Shown here one piece after another: positions 44,467 to 54,689 of a DNA stretch of 64,000 nt (within the stretch, counting starts at the first letter, position 1; each line of letters starts with the position of its first letter). The DNA comes from Alphaproteobacteria bacterium (GTDB taxonomy: Bacteria; Pseudomonadota; Alphaproteobacteria; Rhodobacterales; Rhodobacteraceae). The DNA lies in assembly GCA_030427405.1 (NCBI GenBank), contig JAUHXK010000002.1:124001-188000 (forward strand), written 5' to 3'. Under the pieces are notes generated by a model. That model was not told the origin of the DNA. It did not search any database and worked only from the letters and a program-made list of their open reading frames with translations. Position numbers and translations under genes: made by a program.

Positions 44467-44492
44467 ATTACTTAACACATACGTTAAATAAT
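44467..44492. promoter_or_regulatory. Inverted repeat upstream of the ArsR gene (operator)
   Basis: ATTACTTAAC-N6-GTTAAATAAT: 10-bp arms with a single mismatch, core TTAAC-N6-GTTAA, five bases upstream of the ArsR start codon. The AT-rich, 26-base dyad fits an autoregulatory ArsR operator that would block the promoter or the leader. Confidence 0.6.
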
Positions 44493-44519
44493 TGGAAGGC
44501 CGAGGTCGGATGCGCGGTG

Positions 44520-45398
44520 TCAGGGGTCCAGGAACTCGGACCGGGCATACCCTTGCAGGAACAGCAACGCGGACAAGTCGCCGTGGTTGACACGCACGTC
44601 GCATTGTTCGGCAACCGACGGTTTGGCGTGCAGGGCCACGCCGGTTCCGGCCCGGCCAAGCATTCCCAGGTCATTGGCACCGTCACCCACGGCGATCACA
44701 TCCGCCTCTGACAATCCCAGGCGCGCGGTGATCTGCTCCAGCGCGTCCACCTTGGCCTGCCGCCCAAGGATCGGACGCAACACATCCCCGGTCAGCTTGC
44801 CGTTCTCGGCCAGCAAGGTATTGGCCCGGTTCTCGTCAAAGCCAAGCAGAGCAGCAACCCGCGCCGTAAACGCGGTAAAACCGCCGGAAACCAGCGCCGC
44901 AAAGCCGCCCTGCGCGCGCATCGTGGCAACCAGCGCCTTCCCACCGGGCATCAATGTTATGCGGTCTTGCAAGACCTTGTCGATCACGGCCTCGTCCAAA
45001 CCCGCCAGCAGACCGACGCGTTCGGTCAGCGCACCTTCAAAGTCCAGCTCGCCATTCATGGCGCGGGCCGTGATGTCCTTGACCCGGTCGCCCACACCGG
45101 CCTCGTCAGCCAGTTCGTCAATGCATTCCTGCTGAATCATGGTGCTGTCCATATCAGCCAGCAACATCCGCTTGCGTCGACCCTCGGCCGGTTGAACGAC
45201 AAGATCGACGCCCAGGCGCTGCAGGTCGGCCCAAACGTCCCACCGGTTGGACGGCAAGGTCGCAACCGCGAATTCAGCCGCCTCTCCGGGGCTGAGCCAC
45301 CGGATTTCGTCGCCGCCCCAGGCATTGCGCAGGGTATCGACCAAAGACGGCTCCAGCGAAGGTGCGTTTGGGTCGGTCAGCAACGTAGCGATGAACAT
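44520..45398 (-). CDS. serB: Phosphoserine phosphatase SerB
   Basis: 292 residues. The HAD nucleophile motif is DMDST (82-86), followed by QQECIDELADEAG; VSGGFTAFTARVA and AVGDGANDLGMLGRAGTGVALHAKP complete the HAD set. It makes serine from phosphoserine, the last step after SerA and SerC at 53-56 kb. The N-terminal 75 residues resemble a degenerate ACT-like region. It lies 72 bases downstream of hutU on the same strand. Confidence 0.95.
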   Translation of the reverse strand: MFIATLLTDPNAPSLEPSLVDTLRNAWGGDEIRWLSPGEAAEFAVATLPSNRWDVWADLQRLGVDLVVQPAEGRRKRMLLADMDSTMIQQECIDELADEAGVGDRVKDITARAMNGELDFEGALTERVGLLAGLDEAVIDKVLQDRITLMPGGKALVATMRAQGGFAALVSGGFTAFTARVAALLGFDENRANTLLAENGKLTGDVLRPILGRQAKVDALEQITARLGLSEADVIAVGDGANDLGMLGRAGTGVALHAKPSVAEQCDVRVNHGDLSALLFLQGYARSEFLDP

Positions 45399-45470
45399 CT
45401 GGGATCTCCTGCGGGTTCACCCGCGCATATCGCAGGCGCAGCATTTTCGCCAGAGGCAGATTGATGCGCC

Positions 45471-47153
45471 CTAGCCCAGGATGCCCGGCAATCTCAGCCC
45501 ATGTTCGCGGGCGCACTCTCTGGCGATCTCATAACCCGCGTCGGCATGGCGCCAAACGCCCGAGGCCGGGTCATTCCACAACACCCGTTCCAGCCGCCTT
45601 GCAGCGTCTTCTGTTCCATCCGCGCAGATCACGACACCGGCATGCTGGCTAAAGCCCATGCCAACACCGCCGCCATGATGCAGCGACACCCAGGTGGCGC
45701 CGCTGGCTGTATTGATCAGCGCATTCAACAGCGGCCAGTCCGACACCGCGTCCGAGCCATCCAGCATCGCCTCGGTCTCGCGGTTGGGGCTTGCGACGGA
45801 CCCCGAATCCAGATGGTCCCGGCCAATCACAACCGGCGCTTTCAACTCACCCTTGGCGACCATCTCGTTGAAAGCCAGACCCGCGCGGTGACGGTCCCCC
45901 AGCCCGATCCAGCAGATACGGGCGGGCAGGCCCTGAAACGCAATGCGGTCCTGCGCCATGTCGATCCAGCGATGCAGGTGCTCGTTCTCGGGGAAAAGCT
46001 CCTTCATCTTGGCGTCGGTCTTATAGATGTCCTCGGGGTCGCCCGACAGGGCACACCAGCGGAACGGGCCAATCCCCTTGCAGAAAAGCGGGCGGATATA
46101 GGCAGGAACAAAGCCGGGAAAGGCAAAGGCGTTCTCAAGCCCTTCATCCTGGGCGACCTGCCGGATGTTGTTGCCGTAATCCAGCGTGGGCACACCCGCG
46201 TTCCAGAAATCAACCATCGCCGCAACATGCTGCTTCATCGAGGCGCGCGCGGCGTTTTCCACCTCTTTAGGGTCTGTTTCCCGCTTTTCCCGCCACTCGG
46301 CCATTGACCAGCCCAGAGGCAGGTAGCCGTTGATCGGATCATGCGCACTGGTCTGGTCGGTAACGATATCGGGTCGCATGCCCCCATCGGCCATCCGGCG
46401 GTAAATTTCGGGGAAAACCTCAGCCGCATTGCCCAACAGTCCGACGGATTTCGCCTCGCCCGCTTTTGTCCAGCGGTCGATCATTTCCAACGCTTCGTCC
46501 AGTGTCTCGGCCTTTTCGTCCAGGTATTTCGTACGCAGGCGGAAATCGATGCTGTCCGGATTGCATTCGACGGCCAGGCAACTGGCCCCGGCAAAGACCG
46601 CGGCCAAAGGCTGTGCGCCGCCCATACCGCCCAGACCGCCGGTCAAAATCCACTTGCCGGTCAGATCGCCGCCATAGTGCTGACGCCCGGCCTCGGCAAA
46701 GGTTTCATAGGTCCCCTGAACGATGCCCTGCGTACCGATATAGATCCACGAACCAGCAGTCATCTGGCCGTACATCATCAGCCCCTTCCTATCGAGCTCG
46801 TTGAAATGATCCCAGTTGGCCCAATGGGGCACGAGGTTTGAATTGGCGATCAGTACACGCGGCGCATCCTTGTGCGTGCGGATGATTGCGATCGGTTTGC
46901 CCGATTGGACGATCAGTGTCTCATCCGCCTCAAGATCCTTGAGACCTGCGACGATCCGGTCAAAGTCTTCCCAGGTGCGCGCGGCGCGGCCAATTCCACC
47001 ATAGACCACCAGTTCGTGCGGGTTTTCGGCCACATCGGGGTGCAGGTTGTTCATCAGCATCCGCAGCGGCGCCTCGGTGACCCAGCTTTTGGCGTTCAGG
47101 TCAGGGCCAGTGGGCGGATAGATGTCACGGGTGTTCTTGCGAGGATCAGTCAT
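45471..47153 (-). CDS. hutU: Urocanate hydratase HutU
   Basis: 560 residues, the normal length. [18 protein letters not shown] near the start, NFSNLVP-like [20 protein letters not shown], and [14 protein letters not shown] are hallmarks, with the NAD-binding region following. It converts urocanate to imidazolonepropionate. The start overlaps the hutG end as ATGA. Confidence 0.96.
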   Translation of the reverse strand: MTDPRKNTRDIYPPTGPDLNAKSWVTEAPLRMLMNNLHPDVAENPHELVVYGGIGRAARTWEDFDRIVAGLKDLEADETLIVQSGKPIAIIRTHKDAPRVLIANSNLVPHWANWDHFNELDRKGLMMYGQMTAGSWIYIGTQGIVQGTYETFAEAGRQHYGGDLTGKWILTGGLGGMGGAQPLAAVFAGASCLAVECNPDSIDFRLRTKYLDEKAETLDEALEMIDRWTKAGEAKSVGLLGNAAEVFPEIYRRMADGGMRPDIVTDQTSAHDPINGYLPLGWSMAEWREKRETDPKEVENAARASMKQHVAAMVDFWNAGVPTLDYGNNIRQVAQDEGLENAFAFPGFVPAYIRPLFCKGIGPFRWCALSGDPEDIYKTDAKMKELFPENEHLHRWIDMAQDRIAFQGLPARICWIGLGDRHRAGLAFNEMVAKGELKAPVVIGRDHLDSGSVASPNRETEAMLDGSDAVSDWPLLNALINTASGATWVSLHHGGGVGMGFSQHAGVVICADGTEDAARRLERVLWNDPASGVWRHADAGYEIARECAREHGLRLPGILG

Positions 47154-47947
47154 GGCTTAAGCTCCAATGCAGTGTCTTGGACGGCGTCCAGAATATCGCG
47201 CAGCCAGCGGCGCAGGCGGTTGGCCCTGGTCGTGTCATAGCTCCACGGCGCAGCCTCTGAGGTCATATAGGTGGATTGGGACAGCTCCATCTGGATGGCA
47301 TGCAACCCTTCGGACGGGCGACCGTAATGGCGCGTGGTCCAGCCCCCCCGAAACCGGCCGTTCAGGGTGGTGCTGTACGGCGAATGCTCCGAGATTTTCC
47401 GCGTAATAGACTCGATTTCCGGCGCGCAGGTCACACCGCCATCGGTGCCAATATTCATGTCCGGCAGGGTGCCCTTGAACAGAAACGGAATAGCGCTGCG
47501 GATCGAATGGCAATCAAACAGGATCGCAAACCCGTATTCATCCCGAACGCGCTGCAACTCAGCGTCAAGCGCGGCGTGGTAGGGCGCGTGATAGGCTTGG
47601 CGACGATGTTCAATCTCGTCCGCCGACGGCTCTGCTCCGGCGCGCCAAATCGCAACGCCGTCGAAATCGGTCAGCGGCACCAGCGTCGTCGTGTTTTGCC
47701 CTGGATAAAGCGACCCGCCCGCCGGATCACGGTTGCAGTCGATCACATAGCGGTGGACATGAGACTGTACGACGGTCGCATCCGCCAAAAGCCCATCATA
47801 GAGCCTGTTTATGTGCCAATCAGTGTCTTTCAGCGTTTGTCCGTTTGCATCAAGGCGCGTTCGGATATCGGGCGGCACATAGGTGCCGCCATGGGGCTGA
47901 CCCAGAACAATCGGGCCGCTGCCTCTGTGCACTTCGAAAACCTGCAT
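47150..47947 (-). CDS. hutG: N-formylglutamate deformylase HutG
   Basis: 265 residues from the ATG at 47947, which shares one base with the hutH stop (TGATG). [14 protein letters not shown] carries the metal-binding His, [20 protein letters not shown] and FDCHSIRS the other ligands of the N-formylglutamate amidohydrolase fold. It releases formate from N-formylglutamate made by HutF. The presence of both HutF and this HutG defines the five-step route. Confidence 0.93.
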   Translation of the reverse strand: MQVFEVHRGSGPIVLGQPHGGTYVPPDIRTRLDANGQTLKDTDWHINRLYDGLLADATVVQSHVHRYVIDCNRDPAGGSLYPGQNTTTLVPLTDFDGVAIWRAGAEPSADEIEHRRQAYHAPYHAALDAELQRVRDEYGFAILFDCHSIRSAIPFLFKGTLPDMNIGTDGGVTCAPEIESITRKISEHSPYSTTLNGRFRGGWTTRHYGRPSEGLHAIQMELSQSTYMTSEAAPWSYDTTRANRLRRWLRDILDAVQDTALELKP

Positions 47948-49482
47948 CACGCCAGTTCCGGCATGGTAACGTCCACGACCCCCAGCAATGCGTTCCCGGC
48001 AACCAACCCGCGGGCCTGTTCCAGTTCGGGTGCAAGAAAGCGATCCTCGGTCAATGGCGGGATGTCGGCCCGCACGCGCGCGATGGCGCGTTGCAAAGCC
48101 GGGCTGGTCGTCAGGGGCGCGCGGAACTCGATCCCCTGCGCGGCGCACAGAAGTTCGATCCCGAGAATGTAATTGAGGTTTTCTACCATTCGGCCAAGCC
48201 TGCGGGCCCCATGCGCCGCCATCGAAACATGGTCTTCCTGGTTGGCCGAGGTCGGCGTGCTGTCGGTGACGCAGGGATTGGCCAGATGTTTGTTCTCGCT
48301 CATCAGCGCGGCGGTGGTGACTTCGGCGATCATCAGCCCCGAATTCAGCCCCGGTTCCGGGGTCAGAAAGGGCGGCAGATCAAAGCTGAGCGTCGGGTCC
48401 ACCATCAAGGCGATCCGGCGTTGGGCAATCGCACCGATTTCGGACAGGGCCAGGGCAATCATGTCCGCCGCGAACCCCACGGGTTCGGCGTGAAAATTCC
48501 CGCCCGAGACAATCGCGGCCGGATCAGTCAGAACCAGTGGATTGTCGGTCGCCGCATTTGCTTCGGTCACAAGGGTGGTCGCGGCCTGGCGCAGCACGTC
48601 CATCGCCGCGCCGGTGACCTGCGGCTGACAGCGGATGCAATACGGGTCCTGAACGCGGTGGTCTCCGTCGCGGTGGCTTTCGCGTATTTCGGATCCGTCG
48701 AGAATGGCACGCATGGTGCCCGCGGCCTCGATCTGCCCGCGATGGCCGCGCAGGGTGTGAATCTCTGGGCGCAAGGGCGCGGTCGATCCCATGATCGCAT
48801 CTGTTGACGCCGCCGAAATCACCAGTGCATTGACCGCCGCACGCCAGGAATCGAACAAGCCGGCCAACCCGTAAGCGGTCGAGAATTGGGTCCCGTTTAT
48901 ACAGGCCAGCCCTTCCTTGGGGCCAAGCTTAACAGGCTCTAACCCTGCCAGTTCCAGCGCCTTGGCACCGGAAAGAACCTGACCCGAGACCTCGGCTTGG
49001 CCCTCGCCGATCATGACCGCCGTCATATGGGCAAGCGGCGCGAGATCACCCGATGCCCCGACCGAGCCTTGCGCCGGGATAACCGGAACAACCCCACGGG
49101 CCAGCATCTCTTGCAACAATTCGATCAGGTCCCAACGCACGCCCGACGCGCCGCGGCCGAATGACAACAGTTTCAACGTCATCATCAGCCGGACCAGCGC
49201 TCGCGGCATAGGAGCGCCCACGCCGCAGCAATGGCTGAGGATCAGGTTGCGTTGCAGGCGCGACGTATCACCAGGCGCAATTTTGAGGCTGGCCAGCTTA
49301 CCAAACCCGGTGTTCACCCCATAGACAGGCTCTGATCCTGCGGCGGCCTCGGCTATCTGGGCTGCGGCGGCTTCGACGCGCGGGCGGCACGCGTCATCCA
49401 GCCGGGCCGGGGTTTCGTTCCGGTACACCGCTGCCAGTTGTGCCAAGCTGGCCTGGCCTGCGACAAGGGTAAGCGGTTTCAT
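47947..49482 (-). CDS. hutH: Histidine ammonia-lyase HutH
   Basis: 511 residues from the ATG at 49482, overlapping the hutI stop as ATGA. The ASG triad A143-S144-G145 in [15 protein letters not shown] forms the MIO cofactor by self-cyclisation, and Y54 in YGVNTGFG is the catalytic tyrosine. It removes ammonia from histidine to give urocanate, the first step of the pathway. Confidence 0.97.
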   Translation of the reverse strand: MKPLTLVAGQASLAQLAAVYRNETPARLDDACRPRVEAAAAQIAEAAAGSEPVYGVNTGFGKLASLKIAPGDTSRLQRNLILSHCCGVGAPMPRALVRLMMTLKLLSFGRGASGVRWDLIELLQEMLARGVVPVIPAQGSVGASGDLAPLAHMTAVMIGEGQAEVSGQVLSGAKALELAGLEPVKLGPKEGLACINGTQFSTAYGLAGLFDSWRAAVNALVISAASTDAIMGSTAPLRPEIHTLRGHRGQIEAAGTMRAILDGSEIRESHRDGDHRVQDPYCIRCQPQVTGAAMDVLRQAATTLVTEANAATDNPLVLTDPAAIVSGGNFHAEPVGFAADMIALALSEIGAIAQRRIALMVDPTLSFDLPPFLTPEPGLNSGLMIAEVTTAALMSENKHLANPCVTDSTPTSANQEDHVSMAAHGARRLGRMVENLNYILGIELLCAAQGIEFRAPLTTSPALQRAIARVRADIPPLTEDRFLAPELEQARGLVAGNALLGVVDVTMPELA

Positions 49483-50687
49483 GGATTGCCTCCGAAAATG
49501 CGCCGATACAGCGGGTTGAAGCCAAGGCGATAGGCAAGCTCGGCCGGGTGCGCGACGTCCCACACCGCCAGGTCGGCCCGCTTTCCTGGCGCGATGACGC
49601 CAGTGTCATCCAGCCCCAGAGCACGGGCGGCATTGCGCGTGACACCCGCCAAGGCCTCTTCCGGTGTCAGCCGAAACAACGTGCAGCCCATATTCATGGT
49701 CAGCAGCAAGGACGTCAGAGGGGACGACCCTGGATTGCAATCGGTGGCCAAGGCTATGGAAACGCCTTGCTTCCGCAAGTCATCAACCGGCGGCATTTGC
49801 GTTTCGCGCAACGTGTAAAAGGCGCCCGGCAACAGAACTGCGACCGTGCCCGCCCCGGCCATGGCCCGGGCACCGTTGGCATCCAGGTATTCGATGTGAT
49901 CCGCCGACAGGGCGCCATATGATGCCGCCAGCCGGGCCCCGCCCAGATTGGACAATTGTTCCGCGTGCAGCTTGACCGGAATGCCCAATTCGCAGGCGGC
50001 GTCGAAAACGCGTGCAATCTGCCGTGTGTCAAACGCGATCCCCTCGCAGAACCCGTCAACCGCATCCACCAAACCTGCGTCATGGGCCGCTTGCAGGGTC
50101 GGGATGCAGATATCATCAATATAGGCATCGGCCTGCCCGGAAAATTCCGGCGGAATGGCATGCGCGCCCAAAAAGCTGGTCCGCACCCGAACCGGACGCA
50201 CCATCGCAATGCGGCGCGCGGCGCGCAGCATGCGCAGTTCGGTCTCGGTATCAAGCCCATAGCCGGATTTGACCTCGATGCAGCTTGTCCCCTCGGCCAG
50301 CAGCGCGTCGACCCTTGGCAATGCGGCCTGCAACAGCTCTTCTTCGCTGGCTGCGCGCGTTGCCGTGACCGTCGACAGGATGCCCCCTCCGGCGCGCGCC
50401 ACCTGCTCGTAACTTGCGCCGTTCAGACGCATCTCAAATTCTGATGCCCGGTCGCCGCCATATACAACGTGGGTGTGGGCGTCGATTGGCGCCGGTGTCA
50501 GCAGGCGGTTACCCAGATCCTGACTTGGGCAGTCCGCGTATGCAGCCGGCAACCCTGCGCGTGAACCGGCCCAGGCGATCAATCCATCGTAAATCACAAG
50601 GGCCGCGTCATCGATCAGCCCGTAAGGTGCGGAATTACCCGCCATGGTCGCCATGCGTGCGACATGAAGAACGGATTTTTCTGTCAT
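49479..50687 (-). CDS. hutI: Imidazolonepropionase HutI
   Basis: 402 residues of the amidohydrolase fold. Metal ligands H71 and H73 lie in [15 protein letters not shown], later [10 protein letters not shown] and [10 protein letters not shown] contain the remaining ligands. It opens the ring of imidazolonepropionate to N-formimidoylglutamate. It heads the hutIHGU operon, divergent from hutF. Confidence 0.95.
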   Translation of the reverse strand: MTEKSVLHVARMATMAGNSAPYGLIDDAALVIYDGLIAWAGSRAGLPAAYADCPSQDLGNRLLTPAPIDAHTHVVYGGDRASEFEMRLNGASYEQVARAGGGILSTVTATRAASEEELLQAALPRVDALLAEGTSCIEVKSGYGLDTETELRMLRAARRIAMVRPVRVRTSFLGAHAIPPEFSGQADAYIDDICIPTLQAAHDAGLVDAVDGFCEGIAFDTRQIARVFDAACELGIPVKLHAEQLSNLGGARLAASYGALSADHIEYLDANGARAMAGAGTVAVLLPGAFYTLRETQMPPVDDLRKQGVSIALATDCNPGSSPLTSLLLTMNMGCTLFRLTPEEALAGVTRNAARALGLDDTGVIAPGKRADLAVWDVAHPAELAYRLGFNPLYRRIFGGNP

Positions 50688-50771
50688 TGCGATTCTTTGG
50701 GACTCCCGCTGCTTGTGGATTTTTCGTATACGGGTAAAAATTTAAAGTCTACACAAAATGGAAATCGGACG
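50688..50771. promoter_or_regulatory. hutI-hutF divergent regulatory region
   Basis: 84 bases separating the two hut operons. It holds a CGTATACG palindrome at 50725-50732, inside an AT-rich stretch, flanked by TTGTG (50713) and CACAA (50752). These are candidate HutC operators, since HutC is encoded just downstream of hutF. Confidence 0.5.
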
Positions 50772-52124
50772 ATGATTCACGCCAAAACTGCCTTATTAGG
50801 CTCTGACTGGGTCTCGGATCTGCGAGTCGAAACCGGGCATGGGCACATCACCAAGATCGAACAAGGCGTCCCCGCGCGCGCCGGTGACACGCGGGTTGAC
50901 GTGCTTTTGCCGGCCCCGGCCAACCTGCACAGCCACGCGTTTCAACGCGCAATGGCCGGCCGAACCGAACAGCGTGTCGCAGGACGCGAAAGCTTTTGGA
51001 CCTGGCGAAACCTGATGTACCAATTCCTGGACAGGCTGACCCCGGACCATGTCGAAGCGATCGCCGCGCTGGTCTTCCTTGAGATGCAAGAGGCAGGCTA
51101 TGCCTCTGTCGGAGAGTTTCATTACCTGCATCACCAACCTGGCGGCGTGCCCTATGGGGCGCTTTCGGAACTGAGTCAGCGCATATTCGCAGCGGCCGAG
51201 ATGACCGGGATCGGCCTGACCCATTTGCCTGTTCTCTACACTTATGGCAGCGTGTCGCAGGATCCTCTGGCCGGTGGGCAGCTGAGGTTCGGAAATGACA
51301 TCGACAGGTTTCTGAAACTGCGCGACGAATGCCGGGCCGCGACATGTCTGCCGGACATGACTGTCGGCATCGCCCCCCATTCATTGCGCGCCACCGCGCC
51401 GCACGACCTTGAGGCGGTGCTTGCCGAGGCGCGGCAGGGGCCGGTTCACATCCACATTGCCGAACAGCAACAGGAGGTCAGTGATGTTCAGGCTGCGCTG
51501 GGGGCCCGACCGGTTGCCTGGTTGCTGGACAATGCCGATGTCGATGACAGGTGGTGCCTGATCCATGCGACCCATATGACCATGGCCGAAACCCGGGCGC
51601 TGGCCCGATCCGGGGCGGTTGCGGGCCTGTGCCCTGTCACCGAGGCCAATCTGGGTGATGGAACTTTCAGCGGCCGCCTCTTTGTCGAAACCGGCGGAGC
51701 CTTTGGAATAGGGTCTGATTCCAATATCCGGGTTTCACTGACCGATGAGTTGCGGACCCTGGAATATTCCCAACGTCTGCAAGATCAGACGCGCGCTGTC
51801 ATGACCCGTGGGGCCGGATCGGTTGGGCAAGCCCTTTATACCAGCGCGGCAATAGGCGGCGCACAGGCCCTGGACCGCAATTCAGGTGTGATCGCCCCGG
51901 GCAAGTTGGCCGATCTGGTGGCCCTGGATCGGACCGACCCGTCGTTTTGCGGCCTGAAAGACGACCAATTGCTGGACGGGTTGATATTTGCGGCGCCGGA
52001 TGGGGTGGTGACCGATCTTTGGTCTGCCGGACGCCACATGGTACGTGACCGACGTCACGTCGCGCGGGCGTCAATCGTGGCCTCTTTTCGCAAGGCAGTT
52101 GCCAGCCTTGCAGCAGGGCTTTAG
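50772..52124 (+). CDS. hutF: Formimidoylglutamate deiminase HutF
   Basis: 450 residues from the ATG at 50772. Amidohydrolase fold: H53 and H55 in NLHSHAFQRAMAGRTEQ, HIHIAEQQQEV, and LCPVTEANLGDG, which is diagnostic of HutF. It turns N-formimidoylglutamate into N-formylglutamate and ammonia. It begins the plus-strand operon with hutC (24-base gap). Confidence 0.95.
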   Translation: MIHAKTALLGSDWVSDLRVETGHGHITKIEQGVPARAGDTRVDVLLPAPANLHSHAFQRAMAGRTEQRVAGRESFWTWRNLMYQFLDRLTPDHVEAIAALVFLEMQEAGYASVGEFHYLHHQPGGVPYGALSELSQRIFAAAEMTGIGLTHLPVLYTYGSVSQDPLAGGQLRFGNDIDRFLKLRDECRAATCLPDMTVGIAPHSLRATAPHDLEAVLAEARQGPVHIHIAEQQQEVSDVQAALGARPVAWLLDNADVDDRWCLIHATHMTMAETRALARSGAVAGLCPVTEANLGDGTFSGRLFVETGGAFGIGSDSNIRVSLTDELRTLEYSQRLQDQTRAVMTRGAGSVGQALYTSAAIGGAQALDRNSGVIAPGKLADLVALDRTDPSFCGLKDDQLLDGLIFAAPDGVVTDLWSAGRHMVRDRRHVARASIVASFRKAVASLAAGL

Positions 52125-52148
52125 ACCCGCCGAAAGGACCAAATCACG

Positions 52149-52853
52149 ATGACCCGGCACAGCGACACCACAAGCTATAAAGACATCAAACAAACCGTTC
52201 TTGAACGTATCCGGTCCGGCGAATGGCGCCCGGATTCCTTGCTGCCGAACGAACAGGAACTGGCCATTGCCTTTTCCTGTACGCGCACGACCGTCAACCG
52301 GGCGCTGCGCGAACTGGCCGATGAGGGGTTTCTGGAACGCAGGCGCAAGGCCGGAACGCGGGTATTGAGCGCACCGCAAAGGCAGGCGCGGTTTACCATC
52401 CCGCTTGTCCGGGATGAAGTCGAAGCAATGGGCGGCACCTATCGCTATGCCCTGGTTTCAAGCGAAGCCTGCACGGCGCCGGATTGGCTCAGCGCCCGAC
52501 TGGCCTTGCGGGCGGGTCAGGACGTCATGCATGTACGATGCATGCACTATTCCGGTAACACCCCGTTTCAATACGAAGACCGCTGGATCGTGATCGAAAG
52601 CGTGCCGCAGGTTTCGCAGGCCGATTTCACCGGGACAGGGCCGAATGAATGGCTGGTCGAAACCATTCCGTTCACCAATGTCGAACTGACCTTTCTTGCC
52701 AGCAGGGCCGATGCATCCCTGGCCGGGTTTCTGGACGTCCCCGAGGGCGAGCCCATTTTCACGACCGAACGCATCACCTGGCTTCAGGGGCAACCCGTCA
52801 CCCTGGCCAAATTGTATTTTGCGGCCGGATATCGCATGACAACGCAAATCTGA
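52149..52853 (+). CDS. hutC: Histidine utilization repressor HutC
   Basis: 234 residues. GntR winged helix at about 10-75 (SLLPNEQELAIAFSCTRTTVNRALRELA in outline; landmark CTRTTVNRALREL), then a UTRA ligand-binding domain (about 85-230) with PFQYEDRWIVIESV and EPIFTTERITWLQGQP. In the family urocanate is the inducer. It is co-transcribed with hutF. Confidence 0.93.
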   Translation: MTRHSDTTSYKDIKQTVLERIRSGEWRPDSLLPNEQELAIAFSCTRTTVNRALRELADEGFLERRRKAGTRVLSAPQRQARFTIPLVRDEVEAMGGTYRYALVSSEACTAPDWLSARLALRAGQDVMHVRCMHYSGNTPFQYEDRWIVIESVPQVSQADFTGTGPNEWLVETIPFTNVELTFLASRADASLAGFLDVPEGEPIFTTERITWLQGQPVTLAKLYFAAGYRMTTQI

Positions 52854-52979
52854 CCGCCACGGTCAGCGCATTGTCACAAAGGGCTTCGACGCCCACGGCG
52901 TAAACCGGATCCTTCATCGGCAGTCCCCCGGCTGCGGCCTTGATTGCCTTTTGACAGCTACATGAAGAATGCAAAACGA

Positions 52980-53008
52980 ATTGCCCGCACCAGACCGGCA
53001 CGGGCAAT
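52980..53008 (-). terminator. Terminator downstream of serA
   Basis: ATTGCCCG / CGGGCAAT 8-bp stem. On the minus strand it is followed by TCGTTTTGC, and on the plus strand by CTTCTTTTTC, so it may work both ways between hutC and serA. Confidence 0.7.
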
Positions 53009-53037
53009 CTTCTTTTTCAGACAGTCAACGACCGGGT

Positions 53038-54633
53038 TCAGGCGACGTCGAATTCCAGCGGTTTGATCTGCGTGAACAGACCGGTTTCCGCAAGCTGCGC
53101 CCGCGCTTCGGCCGGGACAGGCTCGTCAACATACAGCAGGGCGATTGCGCCGCCACCCGCGCTTGCGCGCCCAAGGGTAAAGTTGGCGATGTTTACACCG
53201 TGGCTGCCCATTGTCTGCCCCAGTGTACCGATGATACCGGGCACATCCTCGTTTGTGGTATAAAGCATATGGGCACCGACTTCGGCGTCGATATTGATGC
53301 CCTTGATCTGGATGAAACGCGGCTTGCCATCGCTGAACACGGTTCCGCCGATCGAACGTTCGCGGTTGTCGGTCACGACGGTTACCTTGATATATCCTTC
53401 GAACGCGCCCGACTTGTCCTGGTTGGTGGTCGAGATCTGAATTCCGCGTTCTTTGGCCACAACCGGGGCCGAGACCATGTTCACCTCGGGGTTGAACTTT
53501 TTCATGATCCCCGCCACGACGGAACAGTTCAGTGCCGCCAGGTTCATCTCGGACACGACGCCGTCATACAAGATGTTGATCGCCTTGATCGGTTCATCCG
53601 TCATCTGACCGATGAAGCTGCCCAGATGGCCGGCCAGCTTGATCCAGGGGCCCATGATCTTGGCCTCTTCGGCCGTCACGCTGGGCATGTTCAGCGCGTT
53701 TTCGACGGCACCCGTCAGCAGATAGTTGGAAATCTGCTCAGCCACCTGAAGCGCCACGTTCTCCTGCGCCTCGGTCGTGGCCGCACCAAGGTGCGGCGTG
53801 CAGACGACGTTTGGCAGGTTGAAAAGCGGGTTTTCCTTGGCCGGTTCCTCGCTGAACACGTCAAAGGCGGCGCCGGCGACATGACCCGATTGCAGCGCCT
53901 CGGCCAGCGCTTCCTCGTCGACCAGACCACCGCGGGCACAGTTGACGATGCGCACGCCTTTCTTGGTTTTGGCCAGGTTCTCGCGGCTCAGGATGTTGCG
54001 GGTCTGATCGGTCAGCGGAACGTGCAGGGTGATGAAATCGGCCCGCGCCAGCAACTCGTCCAGTTCGACCTTTTCCACACCCATCTTGGCGGCTTTCTCT
54101 TCGCCCAGATAGGGATCATAGGCCACAACCTTCATCTTCAGGCCAAGCGCGCGTTCGCAGACGATGCCGCCAATGTTGCCCGCCCCGATCACGCCGAGGG
54201 TCTTGTTCGTCAGCTCGATGCCCATGAATTTGGACTTTTCCCACTTGCCCGCATGGGTCGAGGTACTGGCCTCGGGGATTTGCCGTGCCACCGCGAACAT
54301 CATGGCAATCGCGTGTTCGGCGGTGGTGATCATGTTGCCGAACGGCGTGTTCATCACGATCACGCCTTTTTTGGACGCCGCTTCCTTGTCGACATTGTCC
54401 GTGCCGATCCCGGCACGTCCGATGACTTTCAGCTTGTCGGCCTTTTCAAGAATGGTCGGGGTCACCTTGGTGGCCGAACGGATGGCAAGACCGTCATACT
54501 GGCCGATCACCTCGGCCAGCTTGTCCTTGTCCTTGCCCAGGTCGGGCATGAAATCCACGTCGATGCCGCGATCGCGGAAGATCTGCACGGCGGTTTCGCT
54601 AAGCTTGTCGGATACGAGTACTTTGGGGGCCAT
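53038..54633 (-). CDS. serA: D-3-phosphoglycerate dehydrogenase SerA
   Basis: 531 residues, the long form. NAD-binding domain with GVIGAGNIGGIV (about 143-154), active-site region VNCARGGLVDEEAL, and HLGAATTEAQENVA with the catalytic His. An intervening domain and a C-terminal ACT domain (from about 455, LYTTNEDVPGIIGTLG) suggest serine feedback. First step of serine synthesis; serC lies 56 bases upstream in the same direction. Confidence 0.96.
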   Translation of the reverse strand: MAPKVLVSDKLSETAVQIFRDRGIDVDFMPDLGKDKDKLAEVIGQYDGLAIRSATKVTPTILEKADKLKVIGRAGIGTDNVDKEAASKKGVIVMNTPFGNMITTAEHAIAMMFAVARQIPEASTSTHAGKWEKSKFMGIELTNKTLGVIGAGNIGGIVCERALGLKMKVVAYDPYLGEEKAAKMGVEKVELDELLARADFITLHVPLTDQTRNILSRENLAKTKKGVRIVNCARGGLVDEEALAEALQSGHVAGAAFDVFSEEPAKENPLFNLPNVVCTPHLGAATTEAQENVALQVAEQISNYLLTGAVENALNMPSVTAEEAKIMGPWIKLAGHLGSFIGQMTDEPIKAINILYDGVVSEMNLAALNCSVVAGIMKKFNPEVNMVSAPVVAKERGIQISTTNQDKSGAFEGYIKVTVVTDNRERSIGGTVFSDGKPRFIQIKGINIDAEVGAHMLYTTNEDVPGIIGTLGQTMGSHGVNIANFTLGRASAGGGAIALLYVDEPVPAEARAQLAETGLFTQIKPLEFDVA

Positions 54634-54689
54634 TTCTCTGGTCCTTGAATTGTATGGAAGGTCCGGGCCTTGGACGGCCCGGTGAAAAG

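Noticed and set aside
52854..52979. Short open frame on the minus strand between hutC and serA
   Set aside because: It reads KDPVYAVGVEAL but has no ribosome binding site of note and runs into hutC; not supported as a gene.
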